Below are positions 32,842-40,706 of a stretch of DNA of 64,000 nt, piece after piece. Positions within the stretch are counted from its first letter, which is position 1. Every line of letters starts with the position of its first letter. This stretch comes from Bog-473 sp036268485 (GTDB taxonomy: Bacteria > Actinomycetota > Acidimicrobiia > Acidimicrobiales > RAAP-2), in the NCBI GenBank assembly GCA_036268485.1, contig DATAUC010000038.1, positions 201,619 to 265,618 of the forward strand, in the 5' to 3' direction. The notes beneath the pieces are model-generated. The model did not search any database. It saw nothing but the letters and a program-made list of their open reading frames with translations, and was not told where the DNA came from. Position numbers and translations under genes: made by a program.

Positions 32842-34397
32842 CAGGCGCGGCAATCGAATTCGTAGAGGACTTCCACGTCACCGGCGCGTAGGGCCCGGCG
32901 CTGCACCTTGCCGGTGGCATTGGCCGGCAACTCCCCCACGACCCGGTACCGGACCGGACGCTTGCTTCGCACCAGAGCGGTCTCGACAAACTTGGTGATC
33001 CGGTCGACCACCTCTGGAGCCCTGTCCGCCTGGTCTGAGTCGCTATCAGTCAGGACAACGAAGGCCACCGGTACCTGGTTCAGTTCGGGATCGTGCTCTC
33101 CTACGACCGACACGGCCGCCACGTCGCCGTCTTCTAAAATGATCTCTTCAATCTCACGCGGGAACACCTTTTCCCCGCCCCGATTGATGACGTCGTCCGT
33201 GCGCGAATCCAGGTAGAGGTAGCCATCGGGGTCAAAGTGGCCCAGGTCCCCGGTACGCAACCAGCCGTCAGCGTCGAAGCGATCGGCGTGGTCATGTCCG
33301 CCATAGGCGGTGATGACCGACGCGCCCCGGATCTCAACCTGGCCAACATCGGGATCGCCATCTTCGGCCACGATGCGCAGCTCAATGCCGACGGGTAATC
33401 CAACCGAGCCTGGCTTGCGGACGCCACGCAGCGGATTGGCCGTGATCTGGCTGGCCGCCTCGGACATGCCGTAGGTCTCCAGGACCGGGATGCCGGTGTT
33501 CGCTTCATATTGACTGAGGATCTGAGCGGGCAACGGTGCCGAGGCGGAGCGGGTGAAGCGAATCCCCGCCGGAATGACCTCATCCGGCTTGGGGTCGGCC
33601 AGGCGAGACACGATGGCCGGGACCGCATTGATCCAGGTGATGCGGTGGTGCGCCATGAGCGACCAGAAGTTCGTGCGGTGGAATCGATCGTCCAACACGA
33701 GCGACGAGCCGGCAGTCAGCGACGAGAGCAGGCCCACCACTTCCGCGTTGATGTGGAACATCGGAAGCGAATTGAAGCCACGGTCCTGAGGTGACAGCTC
33801 GTGATGGCCGGCCACACTGGTCGCCGTGTGCAGCAGTTGCGACTGGTGCAACCGGATGACCTTGGGGGTGCCGGTGGTGCCCGACGTGGCCAGCACCGCT
33901 CCGCCCGTGCCATCGAGCTGGCGGTCGGTCAGCGGGAGGAACTCATCACCAGGTTGGCGAGCCTCGACCGGAAAGGGCAACGCCGTGGCCGGGATCCCGT
34001 CCGATGCCGCGGTGTTGGAACAAATGAACTCAGCCCCGACGCGTTGGAGGGCTGCTCCGATGCCAGCAGTGCCGTGACCGGGCAGCCCGGGATCGAGCGG
34101 GGCGACCCACAGACCACAGGCGATGATCGACAAGAAAGCGAGCGAAAAGTCGATGGGGTCGTCCACCACCAGACCGATGGTGGCCCCGTCGGGGACGCCG
34201 GCGTCGCGTAGGTGTTCGGCCCAGACGCCGACCGAGTGGTCCAGTTCCCGGAACGACACGCCGCGAGGGTCGCGCGCGTGCGTCACGAAGGCAGCCTGGC
34301 CTTGCATGGTGGCGCGCAGCCGAATCACCTCAGCCAGTGACCGATTGACGGGATACCCGGTTGCTGACGCAGTCAGCGTCGATGCGGGACCCGTCAC
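32841..34397 (-). CDS. AMP-dependent acyl-CoA synthetase (ANL superfamily)
   Basis: 518 residues from the GTG at 34397, one base after the VOC stop. The P-loop is VLATSGTTGTPKVIRL, the A5 motif ETYGMSEAA, and the A7/A8 hinge is WLRTGDLGHFDPDGYLYLDSRTD followed by DVINRGGEKVFPREIEE. The catalytic Lys is in NATGKVQRRAL. All parts needed for adenylation and thioester formation are present. The acid it activates is unknown. Its position between the VOC protein and a membrane acyltransferase suggests it supplies an acyl-CoA to the latter, or activates a product of the ComA-like step. Confidence 0.9.
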   Translation of the reverse strand: MTGPASTLTASATGYPVNRSLAEVIRLRATMQGQAAFVTHARDPRGVSFRELDHSVGVWAEHLRDAGVPDGATIGLVVDDPIDFSLAFLSIIACGLWVAPLDPGLPGHGTAGIGAALQRVGAEFICSNTAASDGIPATALPFPVEARQPGDEFLPLTDRQLDGTGGAVLATSGTTGTPKVIRLHQSQLLHTATSVAGHHELSPQDRGFNSLPMFHINAEVVGLLSSLTAGSSLVLDDRFHRTNFWSLMAHHRITWINAVPAIVSRLADPKPDEVIPAGIRFTRSASAPLPAQILSQYEANTGIPVLETYGMSEAASQITANPLRGVRKPGSVGLPVGIELRIVAEDGDPDVGQVEIRGASVITAYGGHDHADRFDADGWLRTGDLGHFDPDGYLYLDSRTDDVINRGGEKVFPREIEEIILEDGDVAAVSVVGEHDPELNQVPVAFVVLTDSDSDQADRAPEVVDRITKFVETALVRSKRPVRYRVVGELPANATGKVQRRALRAGDVEVLYEFDCRA

Positions 34398-34398
34398 C

Positions 34399-34806
34399 TC
34401 AGTACATCATCCGAGGGTCGGAATAGTGCTTGAACTCGATCAGGTTGTCGGAGGGATCACGGAGGACGAACGTCCGGTGCACCTCGACTCGACCCTCGAA
34501 CCTGTTGGCGAGCTCGGCGAACATGGTGATCTTCCGTTCCAAGCACAGATGGTGCACGGCTTCGAAGTCGGCCGCCTCGCGAAACGTCACCCCAAAATGG
34601 CGTGGATAGAGATGGAGCGGCTCGACGCTGGGCGGCGACGGCTCGGTGAGGTGGCACACCACCTGATCCCCAAAAAAGTCAAGGGTGATGCGATCGTCAT
34701 AGCGACGCGCCAATTTGCAGCCGAGTTGCCCGACATAGAAGGCCTCGGTGTCGCTCAGGTCGTATGCGGGGATCGCCAGGTGGAAGGCGTCCTTACCCTC
34801 TCTCAC
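34399..34806 (-). CDS. VOC-family (glyoxalase/dioxygenase fold) protein
   Basis: 135 residues from the GTG at 34806, whose GTGA overlaps the ComA-like stop by 4 bases. It has paired beta-alpha-beta-beta-beta modules: FHLAIPAYDLSDTEAFYVGQLG at the start and HRTFVLRDPSDNLIEFKHY at the end. Candidate metal ligands are His9, His52 and the C-terminal Glu of LIEFKHY. Activities in this fold include isomerases, dioxygenases and lyases. No close subfamily is recognised, so the reaction is open; its place in the operon ties it to the ComA-like product. Confidence 0.85.
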   Translation of the reverse strand: MREGKDAFHLAIPAYDLSDTEAFYVGQLGCKLARRYDDRITLDFFGDQVVCHLTEPSPPSVEPLHLYPRHFGVTFREAADFEAVHHLCLERKITMFAELANRFEGRVEVHRTFVLRDPSDNLIEFKHYSDPRMMY

Positions 34807-35579
34807 AAATCTTCGCCCTCAAAGGTCATCAGCGTGTCGGCTCGCAGGCCCAGGCGGACTGTCTCGAGTCCAAGCAGAGCGGTCGCCGCCACATTCCCCA
34901 AGTTGACGTCGGCGCCCACCCGTTTCACGAAGAAGCACTGCAATTCAGTCGATGGTGCTTCGAACATGAGCGTTTCGTGCTGCAGTCCACTGGAGAGCAA
35001 CTCCTCAATGAGGCCGAAGCGCAGTTCGCCATTGGGGCGGCAGATTCCGGATCGGCCGCTCTCCCTGGACTCGAGAGTGACGAGCTTGGCGCCAGCATCG
35101 AGGTCTTCGTGGATGCATTCGATCCAACGACTTGGCATGAGGTTCTCTGAGCGCTCGGCGTCCTTGAATCCGACCTCCGATATCACTTCGAAATCGGCCG
35201 AGAGCTTCCGGATGTACCCGGCCTTCTCGGAATTGGTCAGATCAATGGTGCCGTTGGACACCTCTACGTATTTGCACCCCAGACTGCGGCACAGCTCGCG
35301 GAAGTCCTCCAGGCGGTTTTGCAGGACGAATTTCTCGAACAACGTGCCCCCCAGGTAAAAGGACACGCCGAGATCCTGCAGTACCGCAATCTTTTCAGCC
35401 AGATCCTTGGTCACCAACGCAGTGCCCCAACCGAACTTCACGAAGTCCAAGAACTCAGCGCCGCTCTCGACCACGTCTTGAAAATGGCGCGTCGGCAGGC
35501 CACCGTCGACCATCATGGTGATGCCCTTCGAGCGAGGCTTGGACGCTCTTTCGGGAAGCTTTAATGTTGTTGGTTGCAT
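34803..35579 (-). CDS. Phosphosulfolactate synthase (ComA) family protein
   Basis: 258 residues from the ATG at 35579, preceded by an AAGGAGGG site. ComA-type TIM-barrel blocks are in order: DGGLPTRHFQDVVESG (25-40), DFVKFGWGTALV (45-56), YLGGTLFE, VEVSNGTIDL, EVGFKD, VTLESRESGRSGI, FEAPSTELQCFF, VNLGNVAATALLGLETVRLGLRADT. ComA adds sulfite to phosphoenolpyruvate to give (2R)-phosphosulfolactate, the first step of one coenzyme M route and of sulfolactate synthesis. Plant HSA32 and some bacterial homologues have other or unknown roles, so the reaction is probable but not certain. No comB gene is seen; the histidine phosphatase 25 bases upstream could replace it. Confidence 0.88.
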   Translation of the reverse strand: MQPTTLKLPERASKPRSKGITMMVDGGLPTRHFQDVVESGAEFLDFVKFGWGTALVTKDLAEKIAVLQDLGVSFYLGGTLFEKFVLQNRLEDFRELCRSLGCKYVEVSNGTIDLTNSEKAGYIRKLSADFEVISEVGFKDAERSENLMPSRWIECIHEDLDAGAKLVTLESRESGRSGICRPNGELRFGLIEELLSSGLQHETLMFEAPSTELQCFFVKRVGADVNLGNVAATALLGLETVRLGLRADTLMTFEGEDL

Positions 35580-35604
35580 GTGACCCTCCTTGCTGGGGTT
35601 ACTG

Positions 35605-36213
35605 CTACAGATGGATGCTCTGCGTACCGGCGGCGACGGGTAGGCGGACGGGCCAGGCGCTGGCATTGCTCACATCATCCCAGCGGACATCGGCGAAGTC
35701 CGCCCCCGAGCAGTAGGCCCGCAAGGCGCGAATAGTTCCCCCATGCGTAATGACAATGACTTCCCCCTGGTGAGACCGAGCCTGCAGGCGGTCCACAAAA
35801 GCAACCACCCGCCGGTACAGATCCTCCAGGGACTCGCCACCATCGGGTCGAGCGTGGACACTCACGATTCGGTCGCCACTGATGCCGACCTTTTCTGGCC
35901 GCTGTGCACTCAATGGAAGGCCCTCATTGACCCCAAAGCATCGCTCGCGCAAGGCCGGATCGGTGGTGATGGTGACGCCCAGGGCGGTCTGAAAGATCTC
36001 TGCCGTCTGTTGGGCGCGCCGGAGGTCGCTGGCATAGATGACACTGATCGCTCGATCCAGGAACGGCTTCACGGCCTCTTCCGCTTGCTGTCGGCCCACC
36101 TCGGTAAGAACGGGTTCGTCGGAATGACCCTGCACGAGACCGAGCACGTTCCACGTGCTCTCTCCATGCCGAACCAACCAACATGGCTCACCCGCTTCTG
36201 AATTCCACTCCAC
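35605..36213 (-). CDS. Histidine phosphatase (phosphoglycerate mutase-like)
   Basis: 202 residues from the GTG at 36213. The phospho-His motif is LVRHGESTWN (His16), the acid is in ALRERCFGVNEG, and the second His is in VITHGGTIRAL. It is thus a complete branch-1 phosphatase, not a cofactor-dependent mutase by length. It is the first gene of the ComA operon, 25 bases before it. A small-molecule phosphatase in this position might convert phosphosulfolactate to sulfolactate; that is inference from context. Confidence 0.9.
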   Translation of the reverse strand: MEWNSEAGEPCWLVRHGESTWNVLGLVQGHSDEPVLTEVGRQQAEEAVKPFLDRAISVIYASDLRRAQQTAEIFQTALGVTITTDPALRERCFGVNEGLPLSAQRPEKVGISGDRIVSVHARPDGGESLEDLYRRVVAFVDRLQARSHQGEVIVITHGGTIRALRAYCSGADFADVRWDDVSNASAWPVRLPVAAGTQSIHL

Positions 36214-36538
36214 TCCCTATAAGCATGGCCAATTCCTCTGGGCTTCGACTGTGAACGCGCCGAGAACTCCAGCAGAGTTGCCCGGTTGCGGAGACGGCAA
36301 ATGAACAAACAGCCAGGTCAGACGGCATCGAGCTGGCCCTTGGGGGGCCTGCTCGCGGCCGTCACGAACCTGGGAAACCCCTGGGATTCTCGCTCGACCG
36401 CAACCACCCCCGGCCGCATGCCCGCGACTGTCCCTCAGAGCGCGCCGACGGCCGTCGTCCACGCCAAGAACAGACCGGTCTGCTCCAAGCCCTCCGACCT
36501 CCGGGAAGCCCTGGGCTGACGGCGGTGTTGTACCTCAC
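36214..36538. other. 325-base region between divergent genes
   Basis: It separates the histidine phosphatase operon (minus) from the LLM oxidoreductase (plus) and must hold both promoters. It contains one small open frame with a ribosome site (36301-36519, listed separately) and an AT-richer ATAAGCATGG stretch near 36218, close to the phosphatase start. I see no strong terminator, repeat or riboswitch. Confidence 0.45.
36301..36519 (+). CDS. Small hypothetical protein, uncertain
   Basis: 72 residues from an ATG at 36301 with GGAG at 36290-36293, a good 7-base spacing. It begins MNKQPGQTASSWPLGGLLAA and ends 19 bases before the LLM oxidoreductase start. The composition (rich in Pro, Ser, Thr) gives no fold. 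It may be a small protein translated ahead of the oxidoreductase or a chance frame. Confidence 0.3.
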   Translation: MNKQPGQTASSWPLGGLLAAVTNLGNPWDSRSTATTPGRMPATVPQSAPTAVVHAKNRPVCSKPSDLREALG

Positions 36539-37558
36539 ATGGTGCCGCTCTCAATCCTCGATCTGGCCACCGTCTCCACCGGGTCGACGCCGGCCCAAGC
36601 CCTGGCCGAGACCACCCGCTTGGCCGTGGAGGTCGAGCGGTTGGGCTTCCATCGACTGTGGGTGGCCGAACACCACGGCATGGCGGCGGTGGCGAGCTCG
36701 GCGCCGGCTGTGCTGATTGCCCACTTGGCCAACGCCACTACGACCATCCGGGTGGGCTCCGGTGGGGTCATGCTGCCCAACCACGCCCCGTTGGTGGTGG
36801 CTGAGCAGTTCGGCACCTTGGAGGCGCTGCATCCGGGCCGCATCGATCTCGGCCTCGGCCGGGCACCGGGCACGGACCAGGTCACGGCGCGGGCCCTACG
36901 CCGGAGTAGCGACCTCGGTGCTGACCGTTTTCCTGATGACGTCGTTGAACTCATTCGCTATCTGGCCGAAACCGAGGGCCCGCCGGGACATCCGTCGGCC
37001 ACTCCGGGCCACGGCTATCTCCCCGAAGTGTGGTTGCTGGGCTCGTCGCTTTTCAGCGCGCAGTTGGCGGGGATGCTTGGACTGCCCTTCTCGTTTGCGT
37101 ACCACTTCAGCCCCGCCCTGCTCGACCAGGCACTGGAGACCTACCGCTCATCGTTCCGGCCTTCGTTCCTTCACACCGAACCTCGGGCCATGGTGGCGGT
37201 CACCGTTCTGTGTGCCCCGACCGACGAGGAAGCGCGCTGGCTCTCCGGCGCATCAGCGCTCAGCATCTTGCGGTTGCGCACCGGCCGGATGGGACTCTTC
37301 CCCTCGCCGGAGGAGGCGGAGGAATATCAGTACTTCCCCGCCGAAGCGGCCATCGTGGAGGAGGCCATGGCGTCGCATCTGATCGGCGATCCGGCCACCG
37401 TGTCTGCGGGCCTGCACGCTTTGGTCCAGCGAACGGATGCGGACGAGATCATGCTCTCAACGAGAGCCCATTCCTATGCATCTCGGCTCCAGTCCCTGAC
37501 CCTGGTGGCCCAATCCTGGGATGCCGCCTCTGTGGATCAGGCAGCGCAGAGAGCCTGA
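36539..37558 (+). CDS. LLM-class flavin-dependent oxidoreductase (MsnO8-like)
   Basis: 339 residues. It matches the luciferase-like TIM barrel: LSILDLATVSTGSTPAQAL, RLWVAEHHGMAAVASSAP, TTIRVGSGGVMLPNHAPL, VVAEQFGTLEALHPGRIDLG and GRAPGTD. These are marks of the MsnO8 group of FMN-dependent monooxygenases and not of the F420-binding group. The substrate is unknown. It converges with the YunG-like gene, with a single base between the stops. Confidence 0.9.
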   Translation: MVPLSILDLATVSTGSTPAQALAETTRLAVEVERLGFHRLWVAEHHGMAAVASSAPAVLIAHLANATTTIRVGSGGVMLPNHAPLVVAEQFGTLEALHPGRIDLGLGRAPGTDQVTARALRRSSDLGADRFPDDVVELIRYLAETEGPPGHPSATPGHGYLPEVWLLGSSLFSAQLAGMLGLPFSFAYHFSPALLDQALETYRSSFRPSFLHTEPRAMVAVTVLCAPTDEEARWLSGASALSILRLRTGRMGLFPSPEEAEEYQYFPAEAAIVEEAMASHLIGDPATVSAGLHALVQRTDADEIMLSTRAHSYASRLQSLTLVAQSWDAASVDQAAQRA

Positions 37559-37559
37559 T

Positions 37560-37958
37560 TCAGGGCTGGGGCACTTCCAGCCCCAGTGCGTGGTACACCC
37601 GCTCACGAAAAATGGCGTACTGACTGTCGACGATCCATGACACCTGAGGAGGCCCCTCCACGACGATCGGCTCCTGGACGACCTCACCACCTTGAAATTG
37701 CTCACGGGTGAGGTCGACATCGAAACCTGGAAGCCGATTCCAGTAGTGGAAACCCTGCCGATCCCCGCTCGGGTAGAGGACTTCGGCCTCGAGCAACTGA
37801 CCGCCGATGAGATCTCGCACCACCAGTGAGGTAACGGCGCACTGCCCGCTGGCCGGGTTGGCCGTCGTCCAGTTGGGCACATCGATGGGATCGCAAGTCT
37901 CGATCGACCACGAGAGGCGAATGGCTGCCTCGACCGCGCTAAACGTCAGGTCCGACAC
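37560..37958 (-). CDS. YunG-family protein
   Basis: 132 residues from the GTG at 37958. The family pattern is strong: IRLSWSIETC at the N-terminus, NPASGQCAVTSLVVRDLIGGQLL with the conserved GQCAVTA-like Cys, then FHYWNRLPGFDVDLTREQF. The conserved Cys, His and Asp suggest a papain-like or transglutaminase-like catalytic arrangement, but no activity is known to me. No functional link to its neighbours is evident. Confidence 0.8.
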   Translation of the reverse strand: MSDLTFSAVEAAIRLSWSIETCDPIDVPNWTTANPASGQCAVTSLVVRDLIGGQLLEAEVLYPSGDRQGFHYWNRLPGFDVDLTREQFQGGEVVQEPIVVEGPPQVSWIVDSQYAIFRERVYHALGLEVPQP

Positions 37959-38288
37959 GTCGTCTGATCATCACGGAAAGAGGCGGCCTGAAATTCATCT
38001 GCTTCCAGTTAACACCCTGGCCAGACGATGCGATTCAGGCTGTGACTGCTCCAACGAAACTCGGGGTTTCCTCCAGTGCAATCCTCCAACGGCCATGTGG
38101 ATGACGGACAACGTGGACCCCGGGGTCGCGCCAACGGGAGAGCCTGACCAGGCTTTGCTGCCCTCGCAATTCAGCCAAGATCGCGGTAGGCCCCTGTTCT
38201 AAGGTTCTCCCATGAGTTCGCTTTCGGCGGCAAGCCGACTCACGCGTGTCGCCAACGCGCCTACGTCGAGCCCGTCCACGCTCTGGCC
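37959..38288. other. 330-base region upstream of the flippase gene
   Basis: It lies between the YunG-like gene (minus) and the flippase (plus). The last 80 bases carry a -10-like TAAGGT and a 26-codon leader frame that overlaps the flippase start (listed separately). A minus-strand frame covering about 38035-38190 reads like protein (HPHGRWRIALEETPSFVGA) but has no convincing start. I see nothing else definite. Confidence 0.4.
38200..38205 (+). promoter_or_regulatory. Candidate -10 element for a leaderless leader ORF
   Basis: TAAGGT ends 6 bases before the ATG at 38212, the spacing expected for a leaderless transcript. No clear -35 element is seen. Confidence 0.4.
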
Positions 38289-38292
38289 ATGA
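38212..38292 (+). CDS. Short leader ORF overlapping the flippase start
   Basis: 26 residues, MSSLSAASRLTRVANAPTSS then PSTLWP. Its TGA overlaps the flippase ATG as ATGA, so reading it would deliver ribosomes to the flippase start, which has no Shine-Dalgarno of its own. A -10-like element 6 bases before its ATG suggests leaderless translation. It may be a coupling leader peptide; it could also be a chance frame. Confidence 0.4.
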   Translation: MSSLSAASRLTRVANAPTSSPSTLWP

Positions 38293-39635
38293 CCCAAGTC
38301 GCCCCGCCATCCGTACGTGGGTTCGCCACCCGATTACGAGAGGCCTTGGCCTCGGGACCCTATGCCTCGCTGAACAAGAGTCTCCTGGCCCGCGTCTCTG
38401 TATTCGCGCCGTCTCTCGTCTCGTCACTCCTCATCGCACGCCTCGTGCTCGTGCATTTCGGGGCAACCCAGTACGCCACCTACACCTTGGCCCTGGCCCT
38501 CATCGCCATCTATCCGCTGAACGATGTCGGCGTAGGAGCACCGATCATCTCTTCCATGGCGGCGGACGGCGAGGTGTCCGAGTCGGTCAACCGACAAGCT
38601 CTGACGGCGGCCCGGCTCTTCGGCGCCTCCACCGTGGCGCTCTGTGGAGCCGTATTCCTCGTCGCCATGTTCGGCGTCTGGCACGACGTCGTCGGCAACA
38701 TCGGAATGGGCTCCTTCATCGGTTTGAGTTTTTGCGGGGTCTTCTACGCTCTTTCGTTTGTCCCCTCCCTGAGCCAGAGCTTGCTGCTCGGGGGCCACAA
38801 GAACCATGTGTCGATGATCCTGCAGGGCGTGCAGAGCCTGCTCTCACTCTTCGCTGTGATTTCGATTCTCCTTCTGAAGGGTCGGGGGGATCTTGTCCCC
38901 GCTATTCCGGGTTTCACGCTGCTGATCGTCAACCTCATCGGCGTGTGGCTGAGCGGGCGCCTCCTCAGGTTCAACTGGGGATCACTCATGGCCCGCCTGG
39001 CCCGACCCAAGCGATTCCCGGGACTTTCCATCCGCACGTATTCGCTTCCGATGCTGATCATCACCACGGTGCTGCCGTTGGCTTGGCAAAGCGACCGACT
39101 GGTCTTGAGTCACATCCTCAACACCCAAGCAGTAGTCAACTACTCCATCACCTTTCAGATATTCACTCCGATCATCGCCCTGGCCGTTGCGGCAGCCCAA
39201 CCACTCTGGCCGGTCTATGCCGCCCAGCGGGCGGGAAAGGGTTCGGCACCCAATGTGGCCAAACTGGTGGGGATCTTTACCCTCAGTGCGGCAGTCGTCG
39301 GATCCATCCTGGTCATCTGCACGCCGTATCTGGCGGCTCTCATCAGTGGCAACAGGGCACATGTCGGTTTAGAGCTGCCGCTCTGTGCCATGTTCATGAC
39401 CGTGGCGGTCGCGGCGCACTACCCGCTGGGCGTCTATCTCACGGACCGGAAGGGTCTGCGCTATCAGGCCATCTGCTGCACGGTCGCCCTTCCGATCAAT
39501 GTCTCACTCTCCATCTGGCTATCCAAGACCGTTGGGCCGGCCGGTCCGTTGCTGGGTACGGCGATCGCCTTTTCCTTGTGCCAACTGATTCCGTATTTCG
39601 TCTACCTGCGGGCAGAGTCTCAGCCTTCGCGTTGA
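38289..39635 (+). CDS. Polysaccharide flippase (MOP/Wzx-like)
   Basis: 448 residues with 12 or more membrane helices. The N-terminal segment SLLARVSVFAPSLVSSLLIARLVLVHFGATQYATYTLAL is typical of Wzx/RfbX-type oligosaccharide-lipid flippases, as is the mid-protein IRTYSLPMLIITTVLPLAWQSDRLVLSHILN. It would move lipid-linked sugar units across the membrane. A second flippase is fused to a glycosyltransferase at 44715, so the region may make more than one polymer, or this one serves a different carrier. Confidence 0.87.
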   Translation: MTQVAPPSVRGFATRLREALASGPYASLNKSLLARVSVFAPSLVSSLLIARLVLVHFGATQYATYTLALALIAIYPLNDVGVGAPIISSMAADGEVSESVNRQALTAARLFGASTVALCGAVFLVAMFGVWHDVVGNIGMGSFIGLSFCGVFYALSFVPSLSQSLLLGGHKNHVSMILQGVQSLLSLFAVISILLLKGRGDLVPAIPGFTLLIVNLIGVWLSGRLLRFNWGSLMARLARPKRFPGLSIRTYSLPMLIITTVLPLAWQSDRLVLSHILNTQAVVNYSITFQIFTPIIALAVAAAQPLWPVYAAQRAGKGSAPNVAKLVGIFTLSAAVVGSILVICTPYLAALISGNRAHVGLELPLCAMFMTVAVAAHYPLGVYLTDRKGLRYQAICCTVALPINVSLSIWLSKTVGPAGPLLGTAIAFSLCQLIPYFVYLRAESQPSR

Positions 39636-39823
39636 GGGCGTGCCGCGGCCCACCCGATCAATTCCTGCGCCCGGCAACCATGCACTGAAGGGCACTCCGC
39701 ACTTTTTGCACTTGCACCCGTTTCACAACCTTCGGCAAACAGGGCGGCAACATCGGTTGGACACACTGTTCCTCTGAGGCGCACAGGGCGCCGAACACGC
39801 GTAACCAAAGGAACAGGTGCAGC

Positions 39824-40642
39824 ATGGCGGTTCGATCTGCGGAACACGGCTTCAGCATTCGACCATGGGCGCTGCGGCGAACTCGAGCCGCTGCCGTCCT
39901 TGGTGCCGGTCTTGCCCTCCTGGCCGGCGTGGCCCTGGGCGCGCCCTCGGCTGGCGCCAGCACCAAGTCTGCCGCCAAGGCCAACGCCAAGGCCACCAAC
40001 AACCTGGTCGATGACGCCCTCTACGACGCATTGACCAGCGGGTTCGTCCACGAGGTGTCGACCTTCAGCGGCCAGGGTGAAACCCTCAAGATGGTCAACG
40101 ACATCGGCGCCAACGAGGGGCAGCAGACGCTGGTCAGCGGCGCGGCATTCGGACAGGTCATGGTGATCGGCCATCAGACCTTCGTGCGCGGCAATACGCA
40201 GGCGCTCGTCACTCTCTTCAGTCTTTCCAAGTCGGTCGGTGCCACGGATGCCGACCAGTGGATCCTGGTCCCACCGAGCAATCGTCGCTACGGCGACATC
40301 AGCGGTGCGGTGACACTCAAGTCCGACTTCAACCAGTTGCCGATTCCCAATCGCCTCACCTCCGGCTCACCCTTGGAGCGGGACGGACTGCGCGTGATCC
40401 CCGTTCGAGGAACCATCGCGGCCACCAAGCACGACACGGCACTGCACCTGACCATGTACATCACCGCCTCCAAGAACAACCCGATCCCGGTCGGCTTGAC
40501 GGTCACGGTTGACCACACCACCCAGACGGTGGCGTGGACCCAATGGGGTGAGACACCAACGTTGACGGCCCCCACCACCACCATCTCGTTGCCGGCCAAC
40601 ACATCCGGCTCAACCAATTCGGCGACGGTGACAGCCGTATAG
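39824..40642 (+). CDS. Secreted protein of unknown function
   Basis: 272 residues from the ATG at 39824 (ribosome site AGGTG). A long signal peptide has basic residues (RPWALRRTRAAAVLG) and a cleavage region near GAPSAGAS, residues 40-46. The mature part looks beta-rich and resembles the overall plan of LppX/LprG-like carriers (LYDALTSGFVHEVSTFSG, QVMVIGHQTFVRGN, QWILVPPSNRRYG), but there is no lipobox and I cannot assign a family. The C-terminus is Thr/Ser-rich. It is followed by a secreted SGNH hydrolase on the same strand 64 bases on. Confidence 0.7.
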   Translation: MAVRSAEHGFSIRPWALRRTRAAAVLGAGLALLAGVALGAPSAGASTKSAAKANAKATNNLVDDALYDALTSGFVHEVSTFSGQGETLKMVNDIGANEGQQTLVSGAAFGQVMVIGHQTFVRGNTQALVTLFSLSKSVGATDADQWILVPPSNRRYGDISGAVTLKSDFNQLPIPNRLTSGSPLERDGLRVIPVRGTIAATKHDTALHLTMYITASKNNPIPVGLTVTVDHTTQTVAWTQWGETPTLTAPTTTISLPANTSGSTNSATVTAV

Positions 40643-40706
40643 CCGTTGGACAGCAGCGCATTCGAGGAATCTCGCCCAAGGGGCGAACGACGGAAGGGGA
40701 AATGGC

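Noticed and set aside
37959..38200. Minus-strand frame reading HPHGRWRIALEETPSFVGA
   Set aside because: It reads like protein over about 48 codons but lacks a convincing start and ribosome site, so it is noted only in the intergenic entry.
39620..39790. Cys-rich minus-strand small frame that at first looked WhiB-like
   Set aside because: The cysteine spacing lacks the CxxC of WhiB proteins, no good start is present and it overlaps the flippase end.
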